Source: Pseudoxanthomonas kalamensis DSM 18571 (GTDB lineage: Bacteria > Pseudomonadota > Gammaproteobacteria > Xanthomonadales > Xanthomonadaceae). Taken from it: DNA of 64,000 bases. Positions 9,083 to 18,859 of this stretch are shown here, in pieces. The notes beneath the pieces are model-generated. The model made no database searches, had not been told where the DNA came from, and saw only the letters and a list, made by a program, of their open reading frames with translations. Positions within the stretch are counted from its first letter, which is position 1; each line of letters begins with the position of its first letter. The translations under genes and the position numbers were made by a program. Where the stretch lies: contig NZ_PDWQ01000002.1 of the NCBI RefSeq assembly GCF_010211745.1, positions 452,801-516,800 on the forward strand, given 5' to 3'.

Positions 9083-9208
9083 ATGAGCCCGACATCCAAT
9101 GGAGCCATTGCCATCCTCCGCATGGATTTCCCGCGTTCACGTTTTTGGTTTTCTGTTGCAATACGCGATCCGCGCGTATCCGCCGAATACTCCTACGGAA
9201 CTGCCTGA
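9083..9208 (+). CDS. Candidate 41-residue leader ORF coupled to mccB
   Basis: A short frame ([12 protein letters not shown]... ending YSYGTA) whose ATG follows a perfect AGGAGG by five bases. Its stop overlaps the mccB start as TGATG, so translation would be coupled. mccB has no strong ribosome site of its own because its start lies inside this frame. The peptide matches nothing I recognise; it could be a genuine leader or the fused remains of a gene that once preceded mccB, such as an isovaleryl-CoA dehydrogenase, which is missing here. Confidence 0.35.
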   Translation: MSPTSNGAIAILRMDFPRSRFWFSVAIRDPRVSAEYSYGTA

Positions 9209-10815
9209 TGCCCGTCATCCATTCCAAGCTGCGCACCAGTTCCGACGAGTTCAGGACAAACGCTGCTGCCTTGAAGACGCAGGTTGACGCGCTGCGCGAA
9301 CTGAGCGCACAGGTGGCACGTGGCGGCAGCGACGCGGCCCGCGAGAAGCACGCCGCACGCGGCAAGCTGTTCGTGCGCGACCGCATCGATGCCCTGCTCG
9401 ACCCGGGCACGCCGTTCCTCGAGATCGCGCCGCTGGCCGCACACGACATGTACGGCGGCGAAGTCCCCAGCGCCGGCGTGGTCGCCGGCATTGGCAGCAT
9501 CGAAGGACGCGAATGCGTGATCGTCGCCAACGATGCCACGGTCAAGGGTGGCACCTACTACCCGATCACGGTCAAGAAGCACCTGCGGGCGCAGGAAATC
9601 GCCCTGCAGAACCGTCTGCCCTGCGTTTATCTGGTCGACTCCGGCGGCGCCTTCCTGCCGATGCAGGACGAAGTGTTCCCGGACCGCGAGCATTTCGGCC
9701 GCATCTTCTACAACCAGGCCAACCTGTCCGCACAGGGCATTCCGCAGATCGCCTGCGTGATGGGGTCGTGCACGGCCGGCGGCGCCTACGTGCCGGCGAT
9801 GTCGGACGAAACGGTAATCGTGCGCGACCAGGGCACGATCTTCCTCGGCGGCCCGCCATTGGTGAAAGCGGCGACTGGCGAGATCGTCGATGCCGAAGAC
9901 CTCGGTGGCGCCGACGTGCACACGCGCATCTCCGGCGTGGCCGACCACCTGGCCGAGAACGATCACCACGCACTGTCGATCGTGCGCAATATCGTCGCCG
10001 ACCTGAATCTGCGCAAACAGGTCGGTCTGGACCTGCGTACGCCGGAAGCGCCACTGTACGATCCCGAGGAACTGTACGGCGTGGTACCCGCCGACACCCG
10101 CAAACCCTACGACGTGCGCGAGGTGATCGCCCGCCTCGTCGACGGTTCGCGGCTGGACGAATTCAAGGCCCGCTACGGCACCACCCTGGTGACCGGCTTC
10201 GCCCACCTGCACGGCTACCCGGTCGGAATCGTCGCCAACAACGGCATCCTGTTCGGCGAGAGCGCGCAGAAGGGCGCGCATTTCGTCCAGCTGTGCGGAC
10301 AGCGCGGCATTCCGCTGCTGTTCCTGCAGAACATCAGCGGCTTCATGGTCGGCCGCAAGTACGAGAACGGCGGCATCGCCAAGGACGGCGCGAAGATGGT
10401 CACCGCGGTCTCCACCGTGCAGGTGCCGAAATTCACCTTGCTGATCGGCGGCTCCTACGGCGCCGGCAACTACGGCATGTGCGGCCGCGCCTATTCGCCG
10501 CGCTTCCTGTGGACCTGGCCGAACTCGCGCATCTCGGTGATGGGTGGCGAGCAGGCCGCCAACGTGCTGGCCACGGTCCGGCGCGACGGCCTGGAAGCCC
10601 GCGGCAAGACCTGGAGCGCGGAGGAAGAGGAAGTCTTCAAGGCGCCGACCCGGCAGCAGTTCGAGACCCAGAGCCATCCGTACTACGCCAGCGCACGGTT
10701 GTGGGACGACGGCATTGTCGATCCTGCCCAGAGCCGGCACACGCTGGCGCTGGGCATTTCCGCCTCACTGAACGCCCCGATCCCGCCGACCCGCTTCGGC
10801 GTGTTCCGCATGTAA
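9208..10815 (+). CDS. mccB: Methylcrotonoyl-CoA carboxylase, carboxyltransferase (beta) subunit
   Basis: A 535-residue biotin-dependent carboxyltransferase, the normal size for MCC beta (LiuB). It moves the carboxyl group from carboxybiotin to 3-methylcrotonyl-CoA, giving 3-methylglutaconyl-CoA in leucine/isovalerate breakdown. Visible are the N-terminal [21 protein letters not shown], the acyl-CoA-domain stretch [36 protein letters not shown], and the C-terminal [20 protein letters not shown] followed by [13 protein letters not shown]. Start 9208 was chosen to match the family N-terminus and overlaps the stop of a leader ORF. It is the first enzyme gene of a tight operon with liuC, mccA and mvaB. 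Confidence 0.95.
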   Translation: MPVIHSKLRTSSDEFRTNAAALKTQVDALRELSAQVARGGSDAAREKHAARGKLFVRDRIDALLDPGTPFLEIAPLAAHDMYGGEVPSAGVVAGIGSIEGRECVIVANDATVKGGTYYPITVKKHLRAQEIALQNRLPCVYLVDSGGAFLPMQDEVFPDREHFGRIFYNQANLSAQGIPQIACVMGSCTAGGAYVPAMSDETVIVRDQGTIFLGGPPLVKAATGEIVDAEDLGGADVHTRISGVADHLAENDHHALSIVRNIVADLNLRKQVGLDLRTPEAPLYDPEELYGVVPADTRKPYDVREVIARLVDGSRLDEFKARYGTTLVTGFAHLHGYPVGIVANNGILFGESAQKGAHFVQLCGQRGIPLLFLQNISGFMVGRKYENGGIAKDGAKMVTAVSTVQVPKFTLLIGGSYGAGNYGMCGRAYSPRFLWTWPNSRISVMGGEQAANVLATVRRDGLEARGKTWSAEEEEVFKAPTRQQFETQSHPYYASARLWDDGIVDPAQSRHTLALGISASLNAPIPPTRFGVFRM

Positions 10816-10822
10816 GGACGCC

Positions 10823-11620
10823 ATGAACGCAACGACCATCGCCATCGAACGCCGCAACGCCGTCGCCACCCTGTGGCTGGACCGGCCGGAGGTGCACAAT
10901 GCCTTCGACGAACACCTGATCGCGGCGATCACCACCGGCCTGCGCGAACTCGACGCCGACGACACGGTGCGGGTAGTGGTGCTGGCAGGACGCGGCAAGA
11001 GCTTCTGCGCCGGCGGCGATCTGGACTGGATGCGGCGCATGGCCGCCTACGACGAAGCCGCGAACCTCGAGGATGCCGGCCGCCTGGCCGAAATGCTGCG
11101 CACGCTGGCCACGCTGTCCAAACCGACCGTCGCCCGCGTGCACGGCGCGGCGCTGGCCGGCGGCACCGGTCTGGTTGCCGCCTGCGACATCGCCGTTGCC
11201 GGCCCGCGCGCCAGCTTCGGCACCACCGAGGTCCGCCTGGGCCTGGTCCCGGCCACCATCGGCCCCTACGTGGTCCGCGCGATCGGGCCGCGCGCGGCAC
11301 GCCGCTATTTCCTCACCGGCGAACGCATCGATGCACAGCGCGCGCTGCAACTGGGCCTGGTTCACGAACTGTGTGGCGAGGACGAACTGGACCAGCGCAT
11401 CGATGCCATCGTCAAGGCTCTGCTCGCCGGCGCGCCGGGCGCGCTGCATGCCAGCAAGCGACTGCTCGACGCCATCGACCACCAGCCGCTGTCGCCGGCG
11501 TTGATCGAGGACACCTGCCGGCGCATCGCCACCGCACGCGCCAGCGAGGAAGCGCGCGAAGGCATCGCCGCCTTCTTCGACAAGCGCAAGCCCGCCTGGG
11601 CCGACGACGGGACCGAATGA
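10823..11620 (+). CDS. liuC: Enoyl-CoA hydratase, probable 3-methylglutaconyl-CoA hydratase
   Basis: A 265-residue crotonase-fold enzyme. The oxyanion-hole segments VVLAGRGKSFCAGGDLDWM and VHGAALAGGTGLVAACDIAVA are intact, and the catalytic Glu region FGTTEVRLGLVPATIGPYV carries the residue expected of hydratases. Placed between the two carboxylase subunits, it almost certainly hydrates 3-methylglutaconyl-CoA to HMG-CoA. It starts seven bases after mccB and its stop overlaps the mccA start (ATGA), indicating one transcript with coupled translation. The assignment to this particular hydratase rests on gene order more than on sequence. Confidence 0.92.
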   Translation: MNATTIAIERRNAVATLWLDRPEVHNAFDEHLIAAITTGLRELDADDTVRVVVLAGRGKSFCAGGDLDWMRRMAAYDEAANLEDAGRLAEMLRTLATLSKPTVARVHGAALAGGTGLVAACDIAVAGPRASFGTTEVRLGLVPATIGPYVVRAIGPRAARRYFLTGERIDAQRALQLGLVHELCGEDELDQRIDAIVKALLAGAPGALHASKRLLDAIDHQPLSPALIEDTCRRIATARASEEAREGIAAFFDKRKPAWADDGTE

Positions 11621-13611
11621 GCATGTTTACCCGAATCCTGATCGCCAATCGCGGCGAAATCGCCTGCCGCATCATTCGTAGCTGCCAACGCATGGGGATC
11701 GACACGGTCGCCGTGCATTCCGACGCCGATGCCGATGCCCTGCACGTGCGGCTGGCCGACCAGTCCTGCCGGATCGGCCCGGCCGCCTCGGCCGACAGCT
11801 ACCTGCGTGGCGACCGCATCATTGAGGCTGCGTTGCGCTGCGGCGCGCAGGCGGTGCATCCGGGCTACGGCTTCCTGTCGGAAAACGAGGCCTTCGCCGA
11901 AGCCTGCACCGCCGCCGGGCTGGTCTTCATCGGTCCGCCGGTCACGGCGATCCGGGCGATGGGGTCCAAGTCGGCGGCCAAGACCCTGATGGAACAGGCC
12001 GGCGTGCCGTTGGTGCCCGGCTACCACGGCGACGAGCAGTCGCCGGATCTGCTGCGCGAACAGGCCGGGCGCATCGGTTACCCGGTGCTGATCAAGGCTA
12101 CCGCCGGTGGCGGCGGCAAGGGCATGCGAATCGTCGAGAGCGATGCCGAATTCGACGCCATGCTCGCCTCCTGCCAGCGCGAAGCTGCCGCCTCGTTCGG
12201 CGATGCGCGGGTGCTGGTGGAAAAATACCTGCAACGGCCGCGCCACATCGAGATCCAGGTCTTCGGCGACAGCCACGGCAATCTCGTCCATCTGCACGAG
12301 CGCGACTGCTCGGCGCAGCGCCGTCATCAGAAGGTGGTGGAGGAAGCGCCGGCCCCCGGCATGGATCCGGAACGGCGTGCGGCGATGGGCCAGGCCGCCT
12401 GCGACGCGGCGCGCGCGGTCGGCTACGTCGGTGCGGGCACGGTGGAGTTCATCGCCGATGCCGACGGCGCCTTCTACTTCATGGAGATGAACACCCGCCT
12501 GCAGGTCGAGCACCCAGTCACCGAGATGATCACCGGCATCGACCTAGTCGAGTGGCAGCTGCGCATCGCCAGCGGCGAGCCGCTGCCGCTGACACAGGAC
12601 CGGATCCCGCTGCGCGGGCACGCGATCGAAACCCGGATCTATGCCGAGGAGCCGGAGAAAGGCTTCCTGCCCTCGATCGGCACCCTGGCATATTGCGTTC
12701 CTCCGACCGCCTCGGCCCATGTCCGCATCGACGCCGGAGTGGAACAGGGTGACGCGATCGGTCCGCATTACGACCCGATGATCGCCAAGCTGATCGTCTG
12801 GGACGACAGCCGCGAACAGGCGATCGAACGCATGCTGCACGCGCTGCGCGAATTCCGCATCGTCGGCGTCGGCAACAACATCGGCTTCCTGTCGCGGCTG
12901 GTCGACCATCCCGCATTCCGTGCCGGTACAGTCGATACCGGCCTGATCGGCCGCGAAGGCGATGCCCTGTTGAAGGCACCTACCACCGTTCCGGCTACCG
13001 CCTTCCAGGCCGCCGCGCTGTGGTCGGCACTCGAGGTCGCCAGACAACAACAGGCACGTGCCGTCACCGGCGGCGATCCGCATTCGCCGTGGGCCATCGC
13101 CGATGGCTGGCGCGTCAACGGTGCGCTGCAACGGTCGCTGACATTCCGCCATGACGAACAGGAAACCACGGTCGTGCTGGTCCATGCCGGAAACGGCTAT
13201 CGGCTGGATAATCAGCCGGCTTCCTGCACGCGATACGGCGATCACGCAATCGACTGCCGGATCGGCGACGACACGCTCCACGCCACCGTCGTGCCGGCGG
13301 GCGAGCAATTGCACGTGTTCTGCGGCGACGGCCATTTCGCGCTCGATGTCGTCGATCCGCTGGCCCATGCCGGCGAGCAATCCGAAGCGCATGGCGGCCT
13401 GCTGGCGCCGATGCCGGGCAGGATTGTCGCCCTGCTGTCGGAAGCCGGCGCCGACGTGGACAAGGGCACGCCACTGCTGGTCATGGAGGCGATGAAGATG
13501 GAATACACACTGGACGCGCCCGCGCGCGGCACGGTCGAAGGCTATTTCCACGCAGTCGGCGACCAAGTGCAGGACGGCGAGCCGCTGGTCGATTTCAAGG
13601 CGACGACATGA
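11617..13611 (+). CDS. mccA: Methylcrotonoyl-CoA carboxylase, biotin-containing (alpha) subunit
   Basis: A 664-residue MCC alpha subunit (LiuD). The N-terminal biotin carboxylase domain has [16 protein letters not shown], the glycine-rich ATP loop [21 protein letters not shown] and [18 protein letters not shown]. The C-terminal biotin carrier domain has the MEAMKME motif near residue 630, whose lysine carries biotin. ATP-driven carboxylation of this biotin supplies MccB. The start is the ATG overlapping the liuC stop; a second ATG two codons later is possible. The frame continues far upstream over liuC, but only the part from 11617 is family-like. Its end overlaps mvaB by four bases. Confidence 0.95.
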   Translation: MSMFTRILIANRGEIACRIIRSCQRMGIDTVAVHSDADADALHVRLADQSCRIGPAASADSYLRGDRIIEAALRCGAQAVHPGYGFLSENEAFAEACTAAGLVFIGPPVTAIRAMGSKSAAKTLMEQAGVPLVPGYHGDEQSPDLLREQAGRIGYPVLIKATAGGGGKGMRIVESDAEFDAMLASCQREAAASFGDARVLVEKYLQRPRHIEIQVFGDSHGNLVHLHERDCSAQRRHQKVVEEAPAPGMDPERRAAMGQAACDAARAVGYVGAGTVEFIADADGAFYFMEMNTRLQVEHPVTEMITGIDLVEWQLRIASGEPLPLTQDRIPLRGHAIETRIYAEEPEKGFLPSIGTLAYCVPPTASAHVRIDAGVEQGDAIGPHYDPMIAKLIVWDDSREQAIERMLHALREFRIVGVGNNIGFLSRLVDHPAFRAGTVDTGLIGREGDALLKAPTTVPATAFQAAALWSALEVARQQQARAVTGGDPHSPWAIADGWRVNGALQRSLTFRHDEQETTVVLVHAGNGYRLDNQPASCTRYGDHAIDCRIGDDTLHATVVPAGEQLHVFCGDGHFALDVVDPLAHAGEQSEAHGGLLAPMPGRIVALLSEAGADVDKGTPLLVMEAMKMEYTLDAPARGTVEGYFHAVGDQVQDGEPLVDFKATT

Positions 13612-14525
13612 ACGCCTCCGCCCTGCCATCACAGGTCAAGCTGGTCGAGGTCGGCGCGCGCGACGGCCTGCAGAATGAACCCGGCACGGTGCCGACGCCG
13701 GTCAAGCTGGGCCTGATCGAACGTCTGGCCATCGCCGGCTTGCGCAATATCGAGGCCACCGCCTTCGTCTCGCCGAAGTGGGTGCCGCAGATGGCCGACC
13801 ATGCCGAGCTCATGCGTGCCCTGCCGAAGGGCGGCCCGGTACGCTATTCCGCACTGGTGCCGAACCTGAAGGGCTTCGAGGCCGCGCTTGCCGCCGGCGC
13901 CGAGGAAGTGGCCGTGTTCGGCTCGGCTTCCGAGGCGTTTTCGCAGAAGAACATCAACTGCTCGATCGCCGAGAGCCTGCAGCGCTTTGACGATGTGATG
14001 GCGGCTGCGGCGGCGCACGGCATTCCGGTGCGCGGCTACGTGTCCTGCGTGCTGGGCTGCCCGTATCAGGGCGAAGTCGCGCCGGCGGCGGTGGCCGACG
14101 TCGCCGCGCGATTGCATGACATGGGCTGCTACGAAATCTCGCTCGGCGACACCATCGGCGTCGGCACCCCGGAAAAGACCAAGCGCATGCTGGAGACCGT
14201 GCTGGCGCATGTGCCGGCCGGACAACTGGCCGGGCACTACCATGACACCTACGCACAGGCGCTGGCCAATGTCTATGCCTCGCTGCAGATGGGTATCGCT
14301 ACTTTCGACAGTTCGGTCGCCGGCCTCGGCGGCTGCCCCTACGCGGCCGGCGCTTCCGGCAACGTCGCCAGCGAGGATCTGGTCTACCTGCTGCATGGAC
14401 TGGGCATCGACACCGGCGTCGACTTGGACAAGCTGGTTCGGGCCGGCGAGTTCATCTGCGATTTTCTCGGCCGAGCGACCCGCTCCCGCGTCGCGCAAGC
14501 GTTGACAGCCAAACGTCGCGCATGA
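13608..14525 (+). CDS. mvaB: Hydroxymethylglutaryl-CoA lyase
   Basis: A 305-residue HMG-CoA lyase (LiuE) that splits HMG-CoA into acetyl-CoA and acetoacetate, the last step of leucine breakdown. Seen directly: the metal and catalytic strand [14 protein letters not shown], the substrate segment [23 protein letters not shown], the metal-binding [10 protein letters not shown], and the signature [20 protein letters not shown] with the active-site cysteine. Length and order match other bacteria. It starts ATGA-coupled to mccA and closes the four-enzyme unit; a GC-rich imperfect hairpin follows before the TonB receptor. Confidence 0.95.
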   Translation: MNASALPSQVKLVEVGARDGLQNEPGTVPTPVKLGLIERLAIAGLRNIEATAFVSPKWVPQMADHAELMRALPKGGPVRYSALVPNLKGFEAALAAGAEEVAVFGSASEAFSQKNINCSIAESLQRFDDVMAAAAAHGIPVRGYVSCVLGCPYQGEVAPAAVADVAARLHDMGCYEISLGDTIGVGTPEKTKRMLETVLAHVPAGQLAGHYHDTYAQALANVYASLQMGIATFDSSVAGLGGCPYAAGASGNVASEDLVYLLHGLGIDTGVDLDKLVRAGEFICDFLGRATRSRVAQALTAKRRA

Positions 14526-14601
14526 ACAACCACATCCCTGGCCCCGACCGCTGCTGGTGCGTCCGGGGCAGCCAAGACGCCTGCATTCCGAAGAGGTAGC
14601 G

Positions 14602-16728
14602 ATGAACCCCCTCCGGCCACTGTTGCCTGCCGGCCTGGTCGCCCTGCTGGTGTCCGGTCAAACCCTTGCCGATGAGGCCACCGTGCTCGACCGCATCGTG
14701 GTCAGTGCACGGCTGGAAGGAGTGACGGCGTTCGACACTCCGGCTTCGGTTTCGGTCGTGGATGTCGACGGCGATGCCATCAGCGCCGGCATCAATGTCT
14801 CCGACTTCCTGCAGACCGTGCCCGGACTCAGCGCACGCGACCGGCAGAATTACGCGCAGGACACCCAACTCTCCCTGCGCGGATTCGGTGCCCGCTCGAC
14901 CTTCGGCGTGCGTGGCGTGCGACTGTATGCCGACGGCATCCCGGCCAGCATGCCCGATGGACAAGGCCAGGTATCGCATTTCGCTCTGGCCGGGGCGGAA
15001 CGCATCGAGGTCCTGCGCGGACCGTTCTCGGCACTGTACGGAAATTCCTCGGGCGGCGTGTTGCAGATTTTCAGCGCCGAGGGCCAGGCGCCGACACAGG
15101 GGCATCTTCAGGCCAGCATCGGCCGCGACGACAGCCGCAGCATCGGCGCCAGCCTGCGCGGCGCCAATGGCGGCTTCGGTTATGCCCTCAGCGGCAATCG
15201 CTTCGACACCGATGGCTGGCGCGACCACGGTGCGGCGCAGCGCGAATCGCTGAATCTGAAACTGCATTACGACACTGCCGGCAATGGCCGACTGCAATTG
15301 GTTGCCAACCATTTCGATTCCCCGGACTCCCAGGATCCGCTTGGCCTGACCTGGGCGCAGGTACGGGAGGACTCGCGGCAAGCCACTTCGGTGGCCTATC
15401 AGTACAACACCCGCAAGTCGGCTGGCCAGGACCAGCTTGGGCTGTCGTTCGAACAGCAGCTGCGCAATGGCCATGGCTTGCGTGCAATGGCCTATGCCGG
15501 GCAACGTGATGTCGAACAATACCTGTCGGTCCCGACATTCGCCCAGGCCAACCCGCTCAGTTCGGGCGGCGTGATCGACCTGGATAACGACTTCGGCGGC
15601 GGCGACCTGCGCTGGAGCTGGCGCGGCGATCTTGGAGGCCACGGGCTGGAACTGACCGCAGGCCTGAGTGCCGACCGCCAGCGACAACACCGCCGCGGCT
15701 ACGAGAATTTCATCGGCGAGACCCTGGGCGTACCCGGCGCATTGCGGCGCGACGAGCGCAACACGGTCGAAAACTTCGACCAGTACGCCCAGGCCTGGTG
15801 GCAGTTCGCACCACGCTGGTCGCTGCTGGCCGGCGTGCGTCACAGTGCCATCCAGTTCCGTTCGCGCGATGGCTACATCGCCACCGGCAATCCCGACGAC
15901 AGCGGCAGCATCGAATACTCGAAAACGCTGCCGGTTGCCGGCCTGTCGCTGCAACCCAACGACTCCCTGCGCCTGTACCTGTCGGCCGGACGCGGTTTCG
16001 AAACCCCGACCTTCAACGAACTGGCCTATCGCGCCGACGGTGCCGCCGGACTGGCCTTCGATCTGCGTCCGGCGGTCAGCCGCAACCTGGAACTGGGCGG
16101 AAAATGGCGCAATGGCGACGGCGCCTCGCTCGAGGCCGCACTGTTCCGCGCCGACACCGACGACGAACTGGCGGTGGCACGCAACGTCGGCGGGCGCAGC
16201 AGTTACCGCAACGTCGGCCGCGCACGGCGGCAGGGTTTCGAGCTGGCCGCAGCACTGCCACTGGCCGCCCGCTGGCGGATCGACCTTGCCTACACCTGGC
16301 TGGATGCGCGTTTCCGCGACAGCTTCCCGATCTGCACCGGCAGTGGCTGTACCGACCCCACCACCCAGGTGGCGGCCGGTACCCGCATCCCCGGCAGCGT
16401 ACGTCAACAAGCCAGTCTGGCCCTGCGCTGGGACAGCGGCCCGTGGCAGGCCGCGCTGGAATGGCTCGGCGTCAGCGACGTCAGTGTCAACGACAGCGGC
16501 AGCCAAAGTGCGCCCGGATACGGTCTGCTGAATGCCGAATTGGCCCACAACTGGCAATTCGACGGCCAGCGACTGCGCGCCTTCGCGCGGATCGACAATC
16601 TGACGGACAAGGCCTACATCGGGTCGGTCATCGTCAACGAAGGCAACGGCCGCTATTACGAACCTGGCCCCGGCCGTGGCCTGTTGCTGGGGCTGCGTCT
16701 GGATTGGTCCGCATCACGCGAAGAATGA
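14602..16728 (+). CDS. TonB-dependent outer-membrane receptor
   Basis: A 708-residue receptor. The start at 14602 has GAGGT upstream and begins a signal peptide (residues about 1-23, ending LADEA). A TonB-box-like stretch DRIVVSA is followed by the plug domain (residues about 45-150, with SLRGFGARSTFGVRGVRLYADGIPA and IEVLRGPFSALYGNSSGGV), then a 22-strand-type barrel with the conserved FNELAYR region and the RIDNLTDKAYIGSV...NEGNGRYYEPGPGR C-terminus. This is the pattern of siderophore/metal receptors of the FecA/PfeA kind. The substrate is unknown; no siderophore genes are nearby. It follows mvaB by 76 bases and may be transcribed separately. Confidence 0.92.
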   Translation: MNPLRPLLPAGLVALLVSGQTLADEATVLDRIVVSARLEGVTAFDTPASVSVVDVDGDAISAGINVSDFLQTVPGLSARDRQNYAQDTQLSLRGFGARSTFGVRGVRLYADGIPASMPDGQGQVSHFALAGAERIEVLRGPFSALYGNSSGGVLQIFSAEGQAPTQGHLQASIGRDDSRSIGASLRGANGGFGYALSGNRFDTDGWRDHGAAQRESLNLKLHYDTAGNGRLQLVANHFDSPDSQDPLGLTWAQVREDSRQATSVAYQYNTRKSAGQDQLGLSFEQQLRNGHGLRAMAYAGQRDVEQYLSVPTFAQANPLSSGGVIDLDNDFGGGDLRWSWRGDLGGHGLELTAGLSADRQRQHRRGYENFIGETLGVPGALRRDERNTVENFDQYAQAWWQFAPRWSLLAGVRHSAIQFRSRDGYIATGNPDDSGSIEYSKTLPVAGLSLQPNDSLRLYLSAGRGFETPTFNELAYRADGAAGLAFDLRPAVSRNLELGGKWRNGDGASLEAALFRADTDDELAVARNVGGRSSYRNVGRARRQGFELAAALPLAARWRIDLAYTWLDARFRDSFPICTGSGCTDPTTQVAAGTRIPGSVRQQASLALRWDSGPWQAALEWLGVSDVSVNDSGSQSAPGYGLLNAELAHNWQFDGQRLRAFARIDNLTDKAYIGSVIVNEGNGRYYEPGPGRGLLLGLRLDWSASREE

Positions 16729-16768
16729 TCCCCTATGATGGCTGCGTCCCGGAACCGGCGCAGCCGTC

Positions 16769-17836
16769 ATGAAAAACAACGGGTTCAAGCCGACCTGCTT
16801 CGCCTATCCCTACCTGGACGACCGGCACGTCCTGGGATCGGCGACGGCCGCTGGCCTGTGCTTCCACGACCTGCATTTCCGCGACCCGAACAATATCGAC
16901 GCCTTCGTGCCGGAAGAGATCACGCCCTTGTTCGCGATTCCCGGCAGAGGTCTCGACAGCCTTGATGGCGCCGTCCAACTGGACGGCCGCCGTTTCGCCG
17001 GCCTGCATTGCGATGTTCCTGCAGTGTATTTCGATCCCGGCGATGGTCGGTTCAAGGTCCGCAGCCCGCAGGACGGCACCGCGGTCGACCGCATGGCCAC
17101 GCACCGGGAAGGCCTGACCTGCATGGACGCCCATGTCTGCATGGGCATGTCGCTCGAACAGCTGAAGCTGCGATTGCTGGACATGTCCTTCGGCGTCATC
17201 CCCGGCTTTCAGCACAGGATCGAAGCGACTTATCGCTCCCTGTTCGATGCTCGCAGGAATGCGATCAAGGGCAAGGACGCAGACTTCACCGCCAAGGTCC
17301 GCGGCAAGGCCTTCGACAGGATTTTCGCGGACAAGATCCTGCCGTTCCTGCAGCCGCACGGATTCGAACGGCACACGAAGACCTCCAGGCGACTGGTCAA
17401 GCGGCTGGCGAACGGACTGTCCGCGTGCCTGTTCTTCGAATACATCCGCTTCGGCTCGGGCTCGTACCGGGTCACTCTGGTCTATTTCGACGACGACATC
17501 GGCACGATCGAGCACGACGACTATCTGGCCCATGTCGATCTGGCGTTTCCGCTCCGCGACATGAAAGCCCGCAATGCCGAACTGCTGGAATTCGATTCGG
17601 ATTACTGGCTGCGCGGGATGGAACTGTACGTGCTGCCCTTCATCGAAAAATATTCCGACCACCGCAGCATCCTAGACAATATCCAGGCCAGATCGGCCCT
17701 CGCCCCACTGCGGGAAAGACTCGGAGCCGATACGTTGTCGCCGAAGCCGGCATATTTTTACGAGCTGCCCCCAAGCAGGAGGGAGCGTTGCCTGGAAATC
17801 CTGAGCCGGAAATCTGCACTGACCGCAAAACCATGA
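16769..17836 (+). CDS. Uncharacterised protein, possible DUF4304-like C-terminal region
   Basis: A 355-residue soluble protein I do not recognise. There is no signal peptide or membrane helix. The first half (residues about 1-130) contains FHDLHFRDPNNIDAFVPEE and a CMDAHVCMGM segment. The second half (about 165-300), with FDRIFADKILPFLQPHGFER then aromatic beta-strands such as GSYRVTLVYFDDD, resembles the DUF4304 arrangement; this is an impression, not a match. It begins 40 bases after the TonB receptor stop and could be its last operon gene or a stand-alone gene. Its base composition is intermediate between the GC-rich block to its left and the accessory block to its right. Confidence 0.6.
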   Translation: MKNNGFKPTCFAYPYLDDRHVLGSATAAGLCFHDLHFRDPNNIDAFVPEEITPLFAIPGRGLDSLDGAVQLDGRRFAGLHCDVPAVYFDPGDGRFKVRSPQDGTAVDRMATHREGLTCMDAHVCMGMSLEQLKLRLLDMSFGVIPGFQHRIEATYRSLFDARRNAIKGKDADFTAKVRGKAFDRIFADKILPFLQPHGFERHTKTSRRLVKRLANGLSACLFFEYIRFGSGSYRVTLVYFDDDIGTIEHDDYLAHVDLAFPLRDMKARNAELLEFDSDYWLRGMELYVLPFIEKYSDHRSILDNIQARSALAPLRERLGADTLSPKPAYFYELPPSRRERCLEILSRKSALTAKP

Positions 17837-18077
17837 AAATGCAATCCAGGCCACTTCAATGTCTGGCATGACGACGCCTCCATTGAAGACTCCGAACACT
17901 ACAGGTCGCGCCAAGGCCAGATGGCAATGCATGTAGATACCCACCAACCCGATGTCGGCAAGCAGTGCCTTCGTTCTGAATTCGCCATTCAGATATGAAT
18001 GACTCCTTGTCTGACCTTGCTGATCCGGCAACCATCCGGCGCCATTGGCCCAACACAAACCATCAGTGGTTTTTAGC

Positions 18078-18413
18078 TTATTGCGCCGAGGGGCCTTCGG
18101 CTCCAAGGCCCTTCTTCATCGCCTTGCGCATTCCACCCACGACGCGGAGGCTCAGATTACCGCATGCGCGGATGCGGCATGCCAACGCGATGCCTTCGGC
18201 CTGATCCGCCTCGGTGACATGTGATCGACTCATCGGTCCCGCCACATATTCGCCGGAAATCACCTGCACCTTGCAGACACCACAGCCCCCTCCGCGGCAA
18301 CCTGCGGGGATGCCTCTGCGGCCGGTTCGAGCCATTGCGCTCAGAACGGGCTCATCAGGGCGACAATCGAAACACTCGCCCGTATCTTCAATGCACACCT
18401 CATGCGGCGGCAT
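18078..18413 (-). CDS. dmpQ: Plant-type [2Fe-2S] ferredoxin, catechol dioxygenase reactivation
   Basis: A 111-residue ferredoxin of the XylT/DmpQ type. The cluster motif is CRGGGCGVC followed at the expected distance by a fourth Cys in ALACRIRAC. These ferredoxins re-reduce the oxidised iron of catechol 2,3-dioxygenase. The start at 18413 is preferred because AAGGA lies eight bases upstream; ATGs at 18419 and 18422 are alternatives. It overlaps the end of the tautomerase gene. In the Pseudomonas dmp and xyl operons this gene sits just before the dioxygenase; here it is the last gene, about 13 kb away from dmpB. Confidence 0.88.
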   Translation of the reverse strand: MPPHEVCIEDTGECFDCRPDEPVLSAMARTGRRGIPAGCRGGGCGVCKVQVISGEYVAGPMSRSHVTEADQAEGIALACRIRACGNLSLRVVGGMRKAMKKGLGAEGPSAQ

Positions 18414-18840
18414 GATCATCATCCTTCCGTGCTTCCATCCGCGCATCGATCTCGTGCCGTCGCAATTCCGATGCCAGTACTCCGCCAATTGCCCAATCTT
18501 CGGGATCGAGCTGGATGCACCTGCCTCGAACCCGTTCCCGGCGCACATCCATGATTCTCACCAGCAGGTCCGTGAACCCCGCCAACAGTTTTTGACGTTC
18601 CGACAGTGGGCGCCCCTTCAGGACAAAAAATTCGAACAAGGGTGCATCAGGGCCGTGCTCTGAAATTTGCACTCCGGCGACGGCAACACAGGATGCGGGA
18701 TATGCCCTGATGAAGACGCGTACCCGCTCGATGGGAGCGGCCAATACATCTGCATACAGCGTACTGGCCTGCACGAGCAGGTCCTTCTCCCGCTCGGCGG
18801 TGACGCAACCTTCACTCAAATGGAACCATACGACGGGCAT
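18400..18840 (-). CDS. Double-length tautomerase-family protein
   Basis: A 146-residue protein beginning MPVVWFHLSEG, which leaves the catalytic Pro1 of the tautomerase superfamily after Met removal. Its length equals two 4-oxalocrotonate tautomerase units: the second half (around LFEFFVLKGRPLSERQKLLAGFTDLLVRIM) repeats the 'PLSxxQK' helix pattern of the first. Start 18840 has GGAAGAAA upstream; the longer frame before it is not family-like. It lies between an SDR gene and dmpQ in the meta-cleavage operon, which already has a normal dmpI. It may tautomerise or hydrate a substituted ring-cleavage product; its reaction is unknown. Confidence 0.7.
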   Translation of the reverse strand: MPVVWFHLSEGCVTAEREKDLLVQASTLYADVLAAPIERVRVFIRAYPASCVAVAGVQISEHGPDAPLFEFFVLKGRPLSERQKLLAGFTDLLVRIMDVRRERVRGRCIQLDPEDWAIGGVLASELRRHEIDARMEARKDDDHAAA

Positions 18841-18859
18841 CGTTCGTTTCTTCCGCCTC

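Noticed and set aside
10873..11616. Long upstream extension of the mccA frame
   Set aside because: It overlaps liuC in another frame and is Arg/Gly/Ala-rich; biotin carboxylase similarity starts at 11617.
14452..16557. 701-residue open frame on the minus strand
   Set aside because: Antisense to the TonB receptor, whose signal peptide, plug and barrel are intact.
17672..18106. 144-residue minus-strand ORF spanning the junction after the unknown gene
   Set aside because: It overlaps the end of the convincing plus-strand gene and the end of dmpQ, and has no recognisable domain or ribosome site.
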